48,516 nucleotides of DNA from Cryomorphaceae bacterium (GTDB lineage Bacteria > Bacteroidota > Bacteroidia > Flavobacteriales_D > Crocinitomicaceae), in the NCBI GenBank assembly GCA_021300505.1, contig JAJTDQ010000013.1, forward strand, positions 1-48,516, read 5' to 3'. The notes under the pieces are model-generated. The model did not search any database. It was not told the origin of the DNA and saw nothing but the letters and a program-made list of their open reading frames with translations. Shown here one piece after another: positions 12,996-21,532 of this stretch (the first letter of the stretch is position 1; each line of letters opens with the position of its first letter). The translations under genes were made by a program, and so were the position numbers.

Positions 12996-14015
12996 ATGGA
13001 CCTTAGTCACATACAAACTGAAATTGATGCTTGGTTTCTGTATTCAAAGCTAGCAGAGAAGGAGGAAGATTCCATTGTGGCAGATATTTTTCGGCAAATG
13101 AGTGAGATTGAATTTTCTCATGCTCAAGCTTTTGCGGAAAAAATGAATGTGTCCATCGATCTTGTATCGAAGCCTTCTTGGCGGGCAAAAACAATACTGG
13201 CTATCGGGAAGCTTTTTGGATATGAATACATCCTCGGAACACTTCTGGATACGGAAAAAGGGTTGGCAAATGCTGTCATGCGTCAAAAAAAATCGATGCG
13301 CATGACCGTTACTGGCGCTGAAGATGCCCATGTAAAGATTCTTCGTAATATCTTGGATAACGAGAAAAAGGTTTCTGCCTCTCAATTGTCTCGATTTGAA
13401 AAACGTCATCGCTCCGTGGGAGGAAATGCCATTCGCGCAGCGGTTCTTGGTGGAAACGATGGTCTTGTTTCCAATTTCAGTTTGGTCATGGGTGTGGCCG
13501 GTGCGTCGGCGAATCAAACGGGTGTAATGCTTGCTGGATCAGCTGGATTGCTCGCAGGTGCCTTGTCCATGGCCTTGGGTGAATGGATCTCCGTGAAAAG
13601 CTCTCAAGAACTGTATGAAAACCAGATGCAGTTGGAAATGGAAGAACTGGAAACGAATCCAGAAGGTGAACGCAAGGAGTTGAAGCTTATATACATGTCG
13701 AAAGGAATTCCAGAAAACCAAGCAGAGAAAATTGTGGATGACGGCTCAGCTATGGAAGCTGCACTGTCGTCGTTCTTCCTGTTTGGTATCGGCGCAATTA
13801 TTCCACTCATCCCGTTCATGTTCACATCAGGCATGAAGGCAATCATTCTAAGTACAGCCTTTAGTGCAGTTGGACTGTTCCTCATTGGCGCAGCAATCAC
13901 CCTATTTACAGGAAGAAATGTTTGGTTTTCAGGATTCCGTCAAGTGATTTTTGGCTTGTGCGCAGCGGCTGTTACCTATGGAATAGGAATGCTCATTGGC
14001 GTATCAATTGCGTAA
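12996..14015 (+). CDS. Ferritin-like domain fused to VIT1/CCC1 iron transporter (MbfA-like)
   Basis: The 339-residue protein joins an N-terminal rubrerythrin/ferritin-like helical domain (about residues 1-135) to a VIT1/CCC1 membrane domain (about 140-339). The first domain has di-iron style motifs EIDAWFLYSKLAEKEED and EIEFSHAQAF. The second begins AAVLGGNDGLVSNFSLVMGV, the VIT1 signature, has five likely membrane helices and a cytosolic charged loop (QELYENQMQLEMEELE). Fusions of this type (Er-VIT1, MbfA) export iron or manganese under iron or oxidative stress. TTG at 12972 is not needed; ATG at 12996 fits. It follows the dihaem lipoprotein by 7 bases. Confidence 0.88.
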   Translation: MDLSHIQTEIDAWFLYSKLAEKEEDSIVADIFRQMSEIEFSHAQAFAEKMNVSIDLVSKPSWRAKTILAIGKLFGYEYILGTLLDTEKGLANAVMRQKKSMRMTVTGAEDAHVKILRNILDNEKKVSASQLSRFEKRHRSVGGNAIRAAVLGGNDGLVSNFSLVMGVAGASANQTGVMLAGSAGLLAGALSMALGEWISVKSSQELYENQMQLEMEELETNPEGERKELKLIYMSKGIPENQAEKIVDDGSAMEAALSSFFLFGIGAIIPLIPFMFTSGMKAIILSTAFSAVGLFLIGAAITLFTGRNVWFSGFRQVIFGLCAAAVTYGIGMLIGVSIA

Positions 14016-14025
14016 GAACACTCCG

Positions 14026-15687
14026 CTAAAAAACGAATATTCCCTCTAGTATTGTTTCGTTTCCGCACCAGTCTTGCACGCGCAGTCGATAGGGGAACGT
14101 CCCTGTGAGCCCTGTAGGCCTTGAAAATTCGAGCACATCATTTTTTGAATCATAATAAACGGGCATCCATTTTCCATCAACTTCTAACTCATAAAACCTC
14201 AAGGCTGTTTCTGTTTCTTTTACTCTCCAAGTCAAGGTGTTTTTAGTGTTAGTCTGATTGGAAATAAAGTTCAATGCACTAACAGAGGGAGCGCGTTCAT
14301 CAATTTTTAAATTGAAAATTCCCGAATAAGTCGAAGAGGCATGAATATCATTCGCGCCGACAAATGTTTTCAAGAATCGTTTTTTTCCATCAGACATGGT
14401 GACCTCGATGTAATATTTCGCATGTTCTGAATGCCACACGGTCAGAGGAAAAGACACGTTGATTGCACGATTTAGAATGGGAAAACCAATCGAGTTGACT
14501 TCTTTTTTCCATTCGGAAATGTTCAATGGTGAAATGAGAGCAAGTGCAGGAATTGAAATTTGACAGTTGTCTTTCTTGACAACGATGTTCTCATTTGGGT
14601 AGAGGTAACTTTCAGTATAATAGTTGGTTTGATGCATAGGCCCTTGATCTACGCTGAGTACGAAACTGAATTCTGTTTTATTCTTCGCAGCATCAAGTGA
14701 TGTGATTTGAATGGGGTAATTCTTGCCAGGGCTTATAGTAAAAACACCATTTTTTTTGGAGTCGGTGTAAATGGATAATGGATCAGTGTCTGAATGAAAA
14801 CACTTGTGGTAGCGACTGCCATGCTGGCCATATGCCGCATGATCACAATGCGCATTAACCATGCGGGTAACGTCGAATGAAATGCGATCGAGTGTAAACC
14901 CAGAAATAAGTTCTTGTCCACTCGAAATCTCTACTCCATGAATCCCTAAGGATGATGCTGATTTGTCCGTGTAGTCAGTTCCTTCTACTGCGAATCCAAT
15001 TCCCCCGTGTTCGCTGCAAAAATTGGATGGGAGGTGCAAGGTATCGAACTGATTTGGACGAATTACCATCTCTTTCCCAGGGATGGTAAATCCAGTTGGA
15101 GTGACGGCGTAAAGTTTTATAGATTGAATTTTAGGTGCTTGGTGGTCGGCAATAAAAAAACCATGTGTTAAGGGATTTAGCGCATCTTGACTTTCCGTGT
15201 CACGCAATTCGAAGTGTAAATGTGGCCCTGAAGAGTTGCCTGTATTTCCAGAGAATGCAATTTGTTCACCGCGCACAACGGGAATTTCATCGGGCGATAA
15301 GCGAATGTCAATCTCATTGGCTTTGTATCGAAATTGTATCGCCGTTACTAAACTGTCGATGCGTGAATTGAAGTCGGAACAATGGGCGTAAACACTTGTC
15401 ACGCCATTGGGGTGATTGACATAAAGCACCTTGCCATACCCTTGCGGTGAGACAACGATTCGTGAGATATATCCACGCTCCACGGCTCTGACTTTTAATC
15501 CTTCACGTCCGGAGGTCCGAAAGTCCAGGCCCATATGAAAGTGATTCGGTCGAATTTCACCGAATCCTGCTGTCAATGCCGTAGGTATATCCAAAGGAGA
15601 GCGGTAATCCATTTGAATTTCAGTTTGGGCATGAATCGAAAACAGGAATAGTGTATGAAAATAAATTAGAAATGTAGCACCTCTCAT
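14026..15687 (-). CDS. M23 family metallopeptidase (LytM-type), secreted
   Basis: Peptidoglycan endopeptidase of the M23/LytM class. The N-terminus (MRGATFLIYFHTLFLFSIHAQ) is a signal peptide. The peptidase domain fills about residues 30-180, with the zinc ligands H51 and D55 (HMGLDF), H102 in YAHCSD, and the HLH motif at 156-158 (SSGPHLHFEL). The 370 residues after it look like beta-sandwich domains of unknown fold. All catalytic residues are present. It converges on the iron transporter gene with 10 bases between stops. The promoter box TAACTTTG lies 5 bases before its ATG. Confidence 0.9.
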   Translation of the reverse strand: MRGATFLIYFHTLFLFSIHAQTEIQMDYRSPLDIPTALTAGFGEIRPNHFHMGLDFRTSGREGLKVRAVERGYISRIVVSPQGYGKVLYVNHPNGVTSVYAHCSDFNSRIDSLVTAIQFRYKANEIDIRLSPDEIPVVRGEQIAFSGNTGNSSGPHLHFELRDTESQDALNPLTHGFFIADHQAPKIQSIKLYAVTPTGFTIPGKEMVIRPNQFDTLHLPSNFCSEHGGIGFAVEGTDYTDKSASSLGIHGVEISSGQELISGFTLDRISFDVTRMVNAHCDHAAYGQHGSRYHKCFHSDTDPLSIYTDSKKNGVFTISPGKNYPIQITSLDAAKNKTEFSFVLSVDQGPMHQTNYYTESYLYPNENIVVKKDNCQISIPALALISPLNISEWKKEVNSIGFPILNRAINVSFPLTVWHSEHAKYYIEVTMSDGKKRFLKTFVGANDIHASSTYSGIFNLKIDERAPSVSALNFISNQTNTKNTLTWRVKETETALRFYELEVDGKWMPVYYDSKNDVLEFSRPTGLTGTFPYRLRVQDWCGNETILEGIFVF

Positions 15688-15692
15688 GTCCT

Positions 15693-15700
15693 CAAAGTTA
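15693..15700 (-). promoter_or_regulatory. Promoter -7 box TAACTTTG for the M23 peptidase
   Basis: Read on the minus strand, TAACTTTG matches TAnnTTTG and is followed by AGGAC and the ATG at 15687. The transcript would start at or very near the start codon, so the mRNA is probably leaderless. Confidence 0.6.
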
Positions 15701-15761
15701 CGCTTAAGAAAAAAAATAGAGCACTCAAGATGAAAAATGTTGTAGGTGTGCGTCGATGTGT

Positions 15762-15769
15762 TAACTTTG
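15762..15769 (+). promoter_or_regulatory. Promoter for the coiled-coil/zapA/rny operon
   Basis: TAACTTTG at 15762-15769 matches the -7 element. TTG at 15740-15742 sits 19 bases upstream, the expected -33 spacing in Bacteroidota. The leader to the ATG at 15786 is about 13 bases. Confidence 0.7.
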
Positions 15770-15785
15770 CCTAAAGTCGATTCAA

Positions 15786-16097
15786 ATGACAGAAAGCATT
15801 CAACATATCATGAACGAAATTCGAGCAAAAGCGCTTGAGATTCATAGTGAGTTGGTGCAAGAACGGAACAAAAATCAAGTACTTCAAGCACAAATTCTCG
15901 AGAAAGAAGAACGCTTGCAGGCTGCGAAACAGCTAGAAAACGAGCGCCTCGCAGTTATTGATCAACTGAAGTTGGATTTGGAAGTGGCTAAAAATCAGGT
16001 TGTCGAAGTTTCTGTACCTCAGATTGGAAGAAATGAGGAGCAGATCGATGAATTGGTGAAAGAGATTGAATACTGCATTGGTCAGTTAAAGAAATAA
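15786..16097 (+). CDS. Small coiled-coil protein upstream of zapA
   Basis: A 103-residue protein without signal or membrane segment, rich in Glu, Gln, Lys and Leu, predicted to be one long coiled coil (ELVQERNKNQVLQAQILEKE). The C-terminus (EEQIDELVKEIEYCIGQLKK) resembles short Bacteroidota proteins encoded just before zapA. By size, shape and position it may be a ZapB-like partner of ZapA at the division ring, but no diagnostic motif is present. It ends 3 bases before zapA, so the two are translated from one mRNA. Confidence 0.8.
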   Translation: MTESIQHIMNEIRAKALEIHSELVQERNKNQVLQAQILEKEERLQAAKQLENERLAVIDQLKLDLEVAKNQVVEVSVPQIGRNEEQIDELVKEIEYCIGQLKK

Positions 16098-16100
16098 CGA

Positions 16101-16388
16101 ATGGGAAAGTTGTCCTTGAAAGTGATGGTTGCCGGACGTTCTTATCCACTAACAGTGAATGAGGGCGAAGAAGCACGTGTCATGAAAGCAGCAGAAGACA
16201 TCAATAAGTCGATAAAAATGCTTCAGGACAGTTACGCAGTGAAAGACATGCAAGATTTACTTGCCATGACTGCGTTGCAATTATCAACGCGCTCAGCTGC
16301 GTCATCCCCAACAAAAGCAGAACCTGATTATTCTGCGATTGAACAGCAACTTGGAGACCTATCCAAAGCGCTTGATTCGTTGAAGTAA
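16101..16388 (+). CDS. zapA: Cell division protein ZapA
   Basis: ZapA crosslinks and stabilises FtsZ filaments. The 95-residue protein has the family start (KLSLKVMVAGRSYPLTVNEG) with the small beta hairpin, then EEARVMKAAEDINKSI and a C-terminal helix for dimer formation. Usual length. It lies between the coiled-coil gene and rny, a conserved order in Bacteroidota. The 65 bases to rny hold TACTTTGTG, a possible weak extra promoter. Confidence 0.88.
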   Translation: MGKLSLKVMVAGRSYPLTVNEGEEARVMKAAEDINKSIKMLQDSYAVKDMQDLLAMTALQLSTRSAASSPTKAEPDYSAIEQQLGDLSKALDSLK

Positions 16389-16453
16389 TTCATCTTTTTT
16401 ACCCGTTTTACTTTGTGCATTCTGGAAATGTATAATGATTTAATTTATTTAAA

Positions 16454-17986
16454 ATGGGAATGTTAATAGGAGTTTTGGTTGGATTGGCAGGCGGCGGCGC
16501 TGGTATTTTTGTGCTGCAAAATGTCATCCTTAAAAACAAACGCGATGCCCTTATCCGCGAGGCGGAATCTGAAGGGGAAAACATCAAAAAGGAGAAAATC
16601 CTTCAAGCAAAAGAAAAGTTCATGAAACTGAAAGAGGAGCATGAACAAAATATGAAGGAGCGTGAACGCCGCACACAATCAACGGAAGATCGAGCGAAAG
16701 CACGCGAAAAAACGCTTTCTCAAAAGATTGAAGAGGTAGGTCGCAAAGAGAGTGAGTTGGAGAAAAACCAGCAAGAACTCGAGGCAAAAACGCAAGCTTT
16801 CGAATTGAAGCACCAAGAATTGGAGAAAATCCAGGAAAAGCGTGTTGCAGAATTGTCAAGAATTAGCGGACTTTCACCTGAAGATGCGAAAAACAGCTTA
16901 ATGGAGGCGCTCAAAGATGAAGCACGCACAGGTGCAATGACTTACATCAAAGAAATTACAGAGGAAGCGAAGTTGAATGCCAATCGTGAAGCGAAGAAAA
17001 TTGTCATTCAATCGATTCAACGTGTGGCTACAGAGCAAGCTGTTGAAAATGCAGTTTCTGTGTTTAACATCGATTCAGATGAGGTGAAAGGGCGCATCAT
17101 TGGTCGTGAAGGACGTAACATTCGTGCTCTAGAAGCAGCAACAGGAGTAGAAATCATTGTAGACGATACCCCAGAGGCAATCATCCTTTCTTGTTTTGAC
17201 CCTGTACGCAGAGAAATCGCTCGTTTGGCATTGCACCAATTGGTATCTGACGGTCGTATACACCCGGCACGTATTGAGGAGGTTGTGGCGAAAACGCGCA
17301 AGCAATTGGAAGAAGAGATTGCTGAGACAGGGCGTCGCACATGCATGGATCTTGGAATCCACGGATTACACCCTGAGTTGACGCGAATGGTAGGACGTAT
17401 GAAATACCGTTCCTCTTATGGTCAGAACCTTCTACAACACTCCCGTGAAGTAGCCAACCTTTGTGCAATCATGGCGGCTGAACTCGGGTTGAATGTGAAA
17501 TTGGCGAAACGCGCAGGTTTACTACACGATATTGGTAAAGTGCCTGATGAAGAACCAGAATTGCCACACGCCATCTTGGGGATGAAACTCGCTGAGAAAT
17601 ACGGTGAAAAACCAGATGTTTGCAACGCGATTGGTGCTCACCACGACGAAATTGAAATGACAACATTAATTTCACCGATTGTTCAAGTATGTGATGCCGT
17701 GTCAGGTGCACGTCCCGGAGCGCGCCGTGAAATCGTTGAAGCGTATATCAAACGAATCAAAGAATTGGAATCATTGGCGTTGTCTTATGACGGTGTGTCA
17801 AGTGCCTATGCAATTCAAGCAGGACGTGAGTTGCGCGTTCTTGTTGAGAGCGAAAAGGTAACGGACATGAAAGCAGATGAATTGTCATTTGCGATTTCTC
17901 AACGTATCCAAACTGAAATGACTTATCCAGGTCAGGTGAAGGTGACGGTGATCCGCGAGAAACGATCAGTGAATTACGCGAAATAA
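16454..17986 (+). CDS. rny: Ribonuclease Y
   Basis: Membrane-bound endoribonuclease that starts mRNA decay. In order: an N-terminal membrane helix ([20 protein letters not shown]), a long charged coiled coil to about residue 200, a KH RNA-binding domain ([20 protein letters not shown]), and an HD domain with the metal-binding HDIGK motif and the AIGAHHDE segment. The C-terminal end ([16 protein letters not shown]) is typical. 510 residues is normal. It is in the zapA operon. Confidence 0.96.
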   Translation: MGMLIGVLVGLAGGGAGIFVLQNVILKNKRDALIREAESEGENIKKEKILQAKEKFMKLKEEHEQNMKERERRTQSTEDRAKAREKTLSQKIEEVGRKESELEKNQQELEAKTQAFELKHQELEKIQEKRVAELSRISGLSPEDAKNSLMEALKDEARTGAMTYIKEITEEAKLNANREAKKIVIQSIQRVATEQAVENAVSVFNIDSDEVKGRIIGREGRNIRALEAATGVEIIVDDTPEAIILSCFDPVRREIARLALHQLVSDGRIHPARIEEVVAKTRKQLEEEIAETGRRTCMDLGIHGLHPELTRMVGRMKYRSSYGQNLLQHSREVANLCAIMAAELGLNVKLAKRAGLLHDIGKVPDEEPELPHAILGMKLAEKYGEKPDVCNAIGAHHDEIEMTTLISPIVQVCDAVSGARPGARREIVEAYIKRIKELESLALSYDGVSSAYAIQAGRELRVLVESEKVTDMKADELSFAISQRIQTEMTYPGQVKVTVIREKRSVNYAK

Positions 17987-18004
17987 TACATCTCGTTGGC
18001 TGTA

Positions 18005-18883
18005 ATGTTAAAGGATAAACACATACTTGTCACTGGAGGAGCAGGATTCATTGGGTCCAATCTTGTTCAGGAACTTCTTGCACAAGGAGCTCGCGTTCGT
18101 GTGATGGACAACTTCGCAACAGGAAGACGTGAGAATTTGACTGAGTTTTTGTCAAATCCAAAATTCGAACTTTTTGAAGCAGATATTCAAATCGTTGAAG
18201 ATTGTCAGAAAGCAGTGAAAGGTATCGATGCCATTTCGCACCAAGCAGCCTTGGGTTCCGTACCGCGTTCAATTGCCTTTCCACACAACACCCATTCAAC
18301 CAATGCAACAGGTTTCTTGAATATGTTGCATGCAGCAAAGGAAGAAGGAATCAAACGTTTCGTTTATGCCAGCTCATCTTCGGTGTATGGTGATTTAGCC
18401 GTTTCTCCAAAGGTGGAAGGTGTCGAAGGAAATCCACTTTCGCCCTATGCGGTGACGAAAATGTTAAATGAGCAATATTCAGGCGTGTATGCGCGCTTGT
18501 TTGGAATGGAAACGGTTGGGTTACGCTACTTTAATGTATTTGGACCGAAACAAGATCCGAATGGCGTATATGCTGCGGCAATCCCTAAATTCTTGGATAA
18601 ATTGCTTAAGAACGAAGCCGTAACCATCAATGGTGATGGATCGCAAACGCGGGATTTTACCTATGTAAAAAATGCGGTGCGCGCGAATGTATTGGCGTTG
18701 ACAACCGAACGTGAATTTACGGGTGCTGCGGTGTACAATGTGGCTTGCGGCGAATCCTATACCTTACTTGAGGTCGTTGCTGCCCTTCGTGAAGGATCTT
18801 CAGAATTGAACTATTCGCCTTTGTATACCTTCCCTGAAGGAATCGTCGAATATGTGTCAAACTATCCAATAGACACTCACTGA
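18005..18883 (+). CDS. NAD-dependent epimerase/dehydratase (WbpP-like UDP-sugar epimerase), apparent internal gap near C-terminus
   Basis: Short-chain dehydrogenase of the UDP-GlcNAc/GalNAc 4-epimerase group, making a nucleotide sugar for surface glycan. The Rossmann motif is HILVTGGAGFIGSNL; the catalytic Ser and YxxxK are in YASSSSVYGD and SPYAVTKM. Only 292 residues; relatives have about 320-340. After SSELNYSPLYT the usual block (PREGDVxHSxADIxKAxxxLGY) is absent, and the sequence jumps to FPEGIVEYVSNY, which resembles the normal extreme C-terminus. This suggests an in-frame loss of about 25 codons that removes part of the substrate-binding lobe. It could still be a divergent natural form. 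ATG at 18005 chosen over TTG at 17996. The 3' end overlaps the convergent glycosyltransferase by 7 bases. Confidence 0.85.
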   Translation: MLKDKHILVTGGAGFIGSNLVQELLAQGARVRVMDNFATGRRENLTEFLSNPKFELFEADIQIVEDCQKAVKGIDAISHQAALGSVPRSIAFPHNTHSTNATGFLNMLHAAKEEGIKRFVYASSSSVYGDLAVSPKVEGVEGNPLSPYAVTKMLNEQYSGVYARLFGMETVGLRYFNVFGPKQDPNGVYAAAIPKFLDKLLKNEAVTINGDGSQTRDFTYVKNAVRANVLALTTEREFTGAAVYNVACGESYTLLEVVAALREGSSELNYSPLYTFPEGIVEYVSNYPIDTH

Positions 18884-19914
18884 CATTGATCGTAGAGCGA
18901 CAAGAAGATATTTCGATTCGCTTCCTTACTTCCTCTTTCTGCAATGATTTGTGCATTTCGCTGAGCCACTTCCGTTGGATTCAATGTCAACGCACGCTCC
19001 AAGGCTTCTTCCACATTCCTGTTGTGTAGAATAATTCCATTTTCACCATCTACAATCCATTCACGGTTGGCCGGTAGATCGGCAACGACTGGAATCGCAC
19101 CATACGCCATGGCCTCTAACAAGCTAATGGCTGTTCCATCACTGTTGGGTATGGAAATGTAAATAGCTGATTTAAGATAGTGTGCTCGGTTCACATCAGC
19201 AGTGACGAATCCGATGAATGACACTTGATGTTCCGGAATCTCCTCCTTCGCTTGTGCTTTCAAATTCTCTGTGTTGTTTCCGTTAGCACCAACGATTAAG
19301 CGCCAGTCCGAATGCTGGGCTAAAAATTTCGCACTACCAGAAATGATTTGATCGATGTTGTATAAATCCTGATGAAGTCGATTTGAATAGATGACCTTTT
19401 CTTTATGGTGTTCAGTCGTCATCGAAGAAATATCAATTCCAAAGTTGGCAATGGTCACCCCTTTCTTTCCAATTAAACCATGTATGGCTTCTGCCATGTA
19501 ATGTGCATCAGCGGTGATGAAATTCGCATCTCGCAATGATTTGTTCACGATATAGCGGTAAAGAAAGCCCCGATGAGGCAAAAGTAGCACATCACTTCCC
19601 CACGTTGTGAGCACCATCGGTAGTCTTCGCTTATTCGCCATAGCAGCCATATATCCGTAAGCATTGGCTTGGTGTACATGAATGATATCAGGTTTGAATT
19701 CACGGATTACCTTCTTGATCGCTTGAATGCTTTTGTACAACCCAAATGGATTTTTCATCTCAAAAGAGACCTTAGCGTTCTGACAATAATCAATGTTTTC
19801 GTTGGTAATTACCATCACCTCAGAGAAATAGTCGCGCACTAAGTTGTAATAGTTCTGAACGTGAACACTTGCGCTACCAATGAGCAATAATTTTTTCTTT
19901 TGACTATTCGACAT
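18877..19914 (-). CDS. Glycosyltransferase family 4 protein
   Basis: Retaining GT-B sugar transferase for polysaccharide assembly. The N-terminal domain begins KKKLLLIGSASVHVQNYY and has IIHVHQANAYGYMAA; the C-terminal domain has the nucleotide-sugar motif ISIPNSDGTAISLLEAMAYG. 345 residues, close to the family's 360-380. The ATG at 19914 (MSNSQKKKLL) is preferred; a longer frame runs 26 codons back into the ligase gene. Its start overlaps the ligase stop by 11 bases, so translation is coupled. Substrate unknown. Last gene of the minus-strand glycan operon. Confidence 0.85.
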   Translation of the reverse strand: MSNSQKKKLLLIGSASVHVQNYYNLVRDYFSEVMVITNENIDYCQNAKVSFEMKNPFGLYKSIQAIKKVIREFKPDIIHVHQANAYGYMAAMANKRRLPMVLTTWGSDVLLLPHRGFLYRYIVNKSLRDANFITADAHYMAEAIHGLIGKKGVTIANFGIDISSMTTEHHKEKVIYSNRLHQDLYNIDQIISGSAKFLAQHSDWRLIVGANGNNTENLKAQAKEEIPEHQVSFIGFVTADVNRAHYLKSAIYISIPNSDGTAISLLEAMAYGAIPVVADLPANREWIVDGENGIILHNRNVEEALERALTLNPTEVAQRNAQIIAERGSKEANRNIFLSLYDQCQ

Positions 19915-20977
19915 GTGAAGGACGTGTTGAAAGTTGAGCATAAACTGTGCCGATGACCGCAGCAAATAGGACCATAATTGTTCGGTCAACAAATGGATTG
20001 TTTGTCAATGCTGCCACCAACATCAAGACAATACACAAGAGAGCAGGGTAGGTTTGTTCGATTTTTTTTGCTTGAAAAAATGCTTTAATCGGCAGAAAAT
20101 AAATGAGTAAGTATCCGATTAGACCCATAAGTCCATAGCGCCATGCCATCAAAATGTACTCGTTTTCAGAATAGATTTTTTGCGCATAGAAATAGGATTT
20201 GTTTCCACCATACCCAAAGAGCGGCCGTTGTAGAATCATATCACCCAATAATTTCCAGGCTTCTAGACGTCCACGTGCAGAACCCGTTTGGAGTACTTGG
20301 CCATTGAAGCCCAACCCAAGAATCGCCGTGCGCGACTGGCAAAGAAATACCATGAGTACAGCAATCAAAAACCACAATAGTGTATTCTTTCGTTGGTTCG
20401 TTGGAAGAAATACAATGCTAAAGAATAAGAAAATCAATGCATTAATGTTTGGGTTTCCTGCGAGTCCAACCATGCGCTTTACAGCAGGCTCTTTCAGTGA
20501 ATTCAGTCCAAAATACTCGATGTGCATTCCACCGTTGTAGTAGCTTGCAATGATGTCATTAAAACCAAAAAGATTGAAGAAATGAACCAAGTTGAATCCA
20601 ACCAAGGCAATGAACATCGGCTTGAGCCAAGTTCGACAAAAAGCAGCCGTTGGCACCAACGTGAAAAATGCAACTATCAGAGAGAATTTGATGAGTTTAA
20701 ACACCTCGAATAAATCTTGAAAAACGAATATTCGGCCATTGATCCCCATAGAAACAAGCATCAAAAGAGCAAAGGCAGCGATCCCTATGAAGAACATTTT
20801 GCCTTGCACATGTTTACGTTCTATGAACACGTAAATAGCAAGGATAGGTAGTATAAAGTCAATGAGCTGAATCGCTGGCCATGATGATTTTAGATGAAAG
20901 TCGGGTAAAAATAGAACCGAGCAAACAATGATTCCACCGAACAAGATTTTTATTCGATCAGTCATTGCTCCATTCAT
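19904..20977 (-). CDS. O-antigen ligase/polymerase-like membrane protein, possibly shortened
   Basis: Polytopic protein of the Wzy/WaaL type, which polymerises or ligates glycan at the periplasmic face. About nine to ten hydrophobic segments are visible. The conserved region reads CQSRTAILGLG, then at once GSARGRLEAWKLLGDMI and RPLFGYGGNKS. In relatives 40-60 residues with one or two helices separate SRT from GRLE; here about 17 do. At 357 residues it is shorter than the usual 400-430, consistent with an in-frame gap at about 20255-20325. Ligases vary much, so this is uncertain. Overlaps genes on both sides. Confidence 0.8.
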   Translation of the reverse strand: MNGAMTDRIKILFGGIIVCSVLFLPDFHLKSSWPAIQLIDFILPILAIYVFIERKHVQGKMFFIGIAAFALLMLVSMGINGRIFVFQDLFEVFKLIKFSLIVAFFTLVPTAAFCRTWLKPMFIALVGFNLVHFFNLFGFNDIIASYYNGGMHIEYFGLNSLKEPAVKRMVGLAGNPNINALIFLFFSIVFLPTNQRKNTLLWFLIAVLMVFLCQSRTAILGLGFNGQVLQTGSARGRLEAWKLLGDMILQRPLFGYGGNKSYFYAQKIYSENEYILMAWRYGLMGLIGYLLIYFLPIKAFFQAKKIEQTYPALLCIVLMLVAALTNNPFVDRTIMVLFAAVIGTVYAQLSTRPSHVE

Positions 20978-21530
20978 CGTAGTATTTTTTCAATTCAGGA
21001 TGTTGTGCAATCACGGATTGATCACGTTCACGGGTATCACCAATCACTACCGCTGGATTTCCCGCAATGATCGCGAAATCTGGAAATTCACCTTGCACAT
21101 AGCTATATGCCGCAACGATGCTACCTTTTCCAATTTTTGTGTTGGGCATAATCGTGGAATGTGGTCCAATAAAGGTGTATTTCCCAATGTGAACGCTTCC
21201 TGTGATGTAGCCAATCATTTCTTTGCCAGCATAAGCTTTCCCGTACAAGCGGATTGATTGATGGCTTGAGTGTGATGTAATACTAATGAAACTGGTAATC
21301 TGACAACCTTCCTCAATGTGAATTCCATGGCTCGCCTCGATGAAATTGTGGTGCCCGATGTACACATGTTCAGCAAGGTCTAGTCCTTGGATCTGATCGA
21401 TGAAGGTAGAGTTTGAAACACGTGTGCGCAAAATTGGTTTCCCATCACGACCGAAGAATGGACTAATCATGCGTGGGGAATAGCGACTAATCCAGCGATT
21501 TCGAAGTTTTCTGAGTAGATTGCGTATCAC
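20958..21530 (-). CDS. Hexapeptide-repeat acyltransferase
   Basis: A left-handed beta-helix acyltransferase of 190 residues that probably O- or N-acetylates a glycan sugar. Hexapeptide-type repeats run through the middle (GLDLAEHVYIGHHNFIEAS, GIHIEEGCQITSFISI and VHIGKYTFIGPHSTIMPNT), ending with the usual AGNPAVVIGDTRE cap. The probable catalytic His is in ITSHSSHQ. It starts 2 bases after the flippase stop and overlaps the next gene by 20 bases. Acceptor unknown. Confidence 0.85.
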   Translation of the reverse strand: MIRNLLRKLRNRWISRYSPRMISPFFGRDGKPILRTRVSNSTFIDQIQGLDLAEHVYIGHHNFIEASHGIHIEEGCQITSFISITSHSSHQSIRLYGKAYAGKEMIGYITGSVHIGKYTFIGPHSTIMPNTKIGKGSIVAAYSYVQGEFPDFAIIAGNPAVVIGDTRERDQSVIAQHPELKKYYDEWSND

Positions 21531-21532
21531 GT

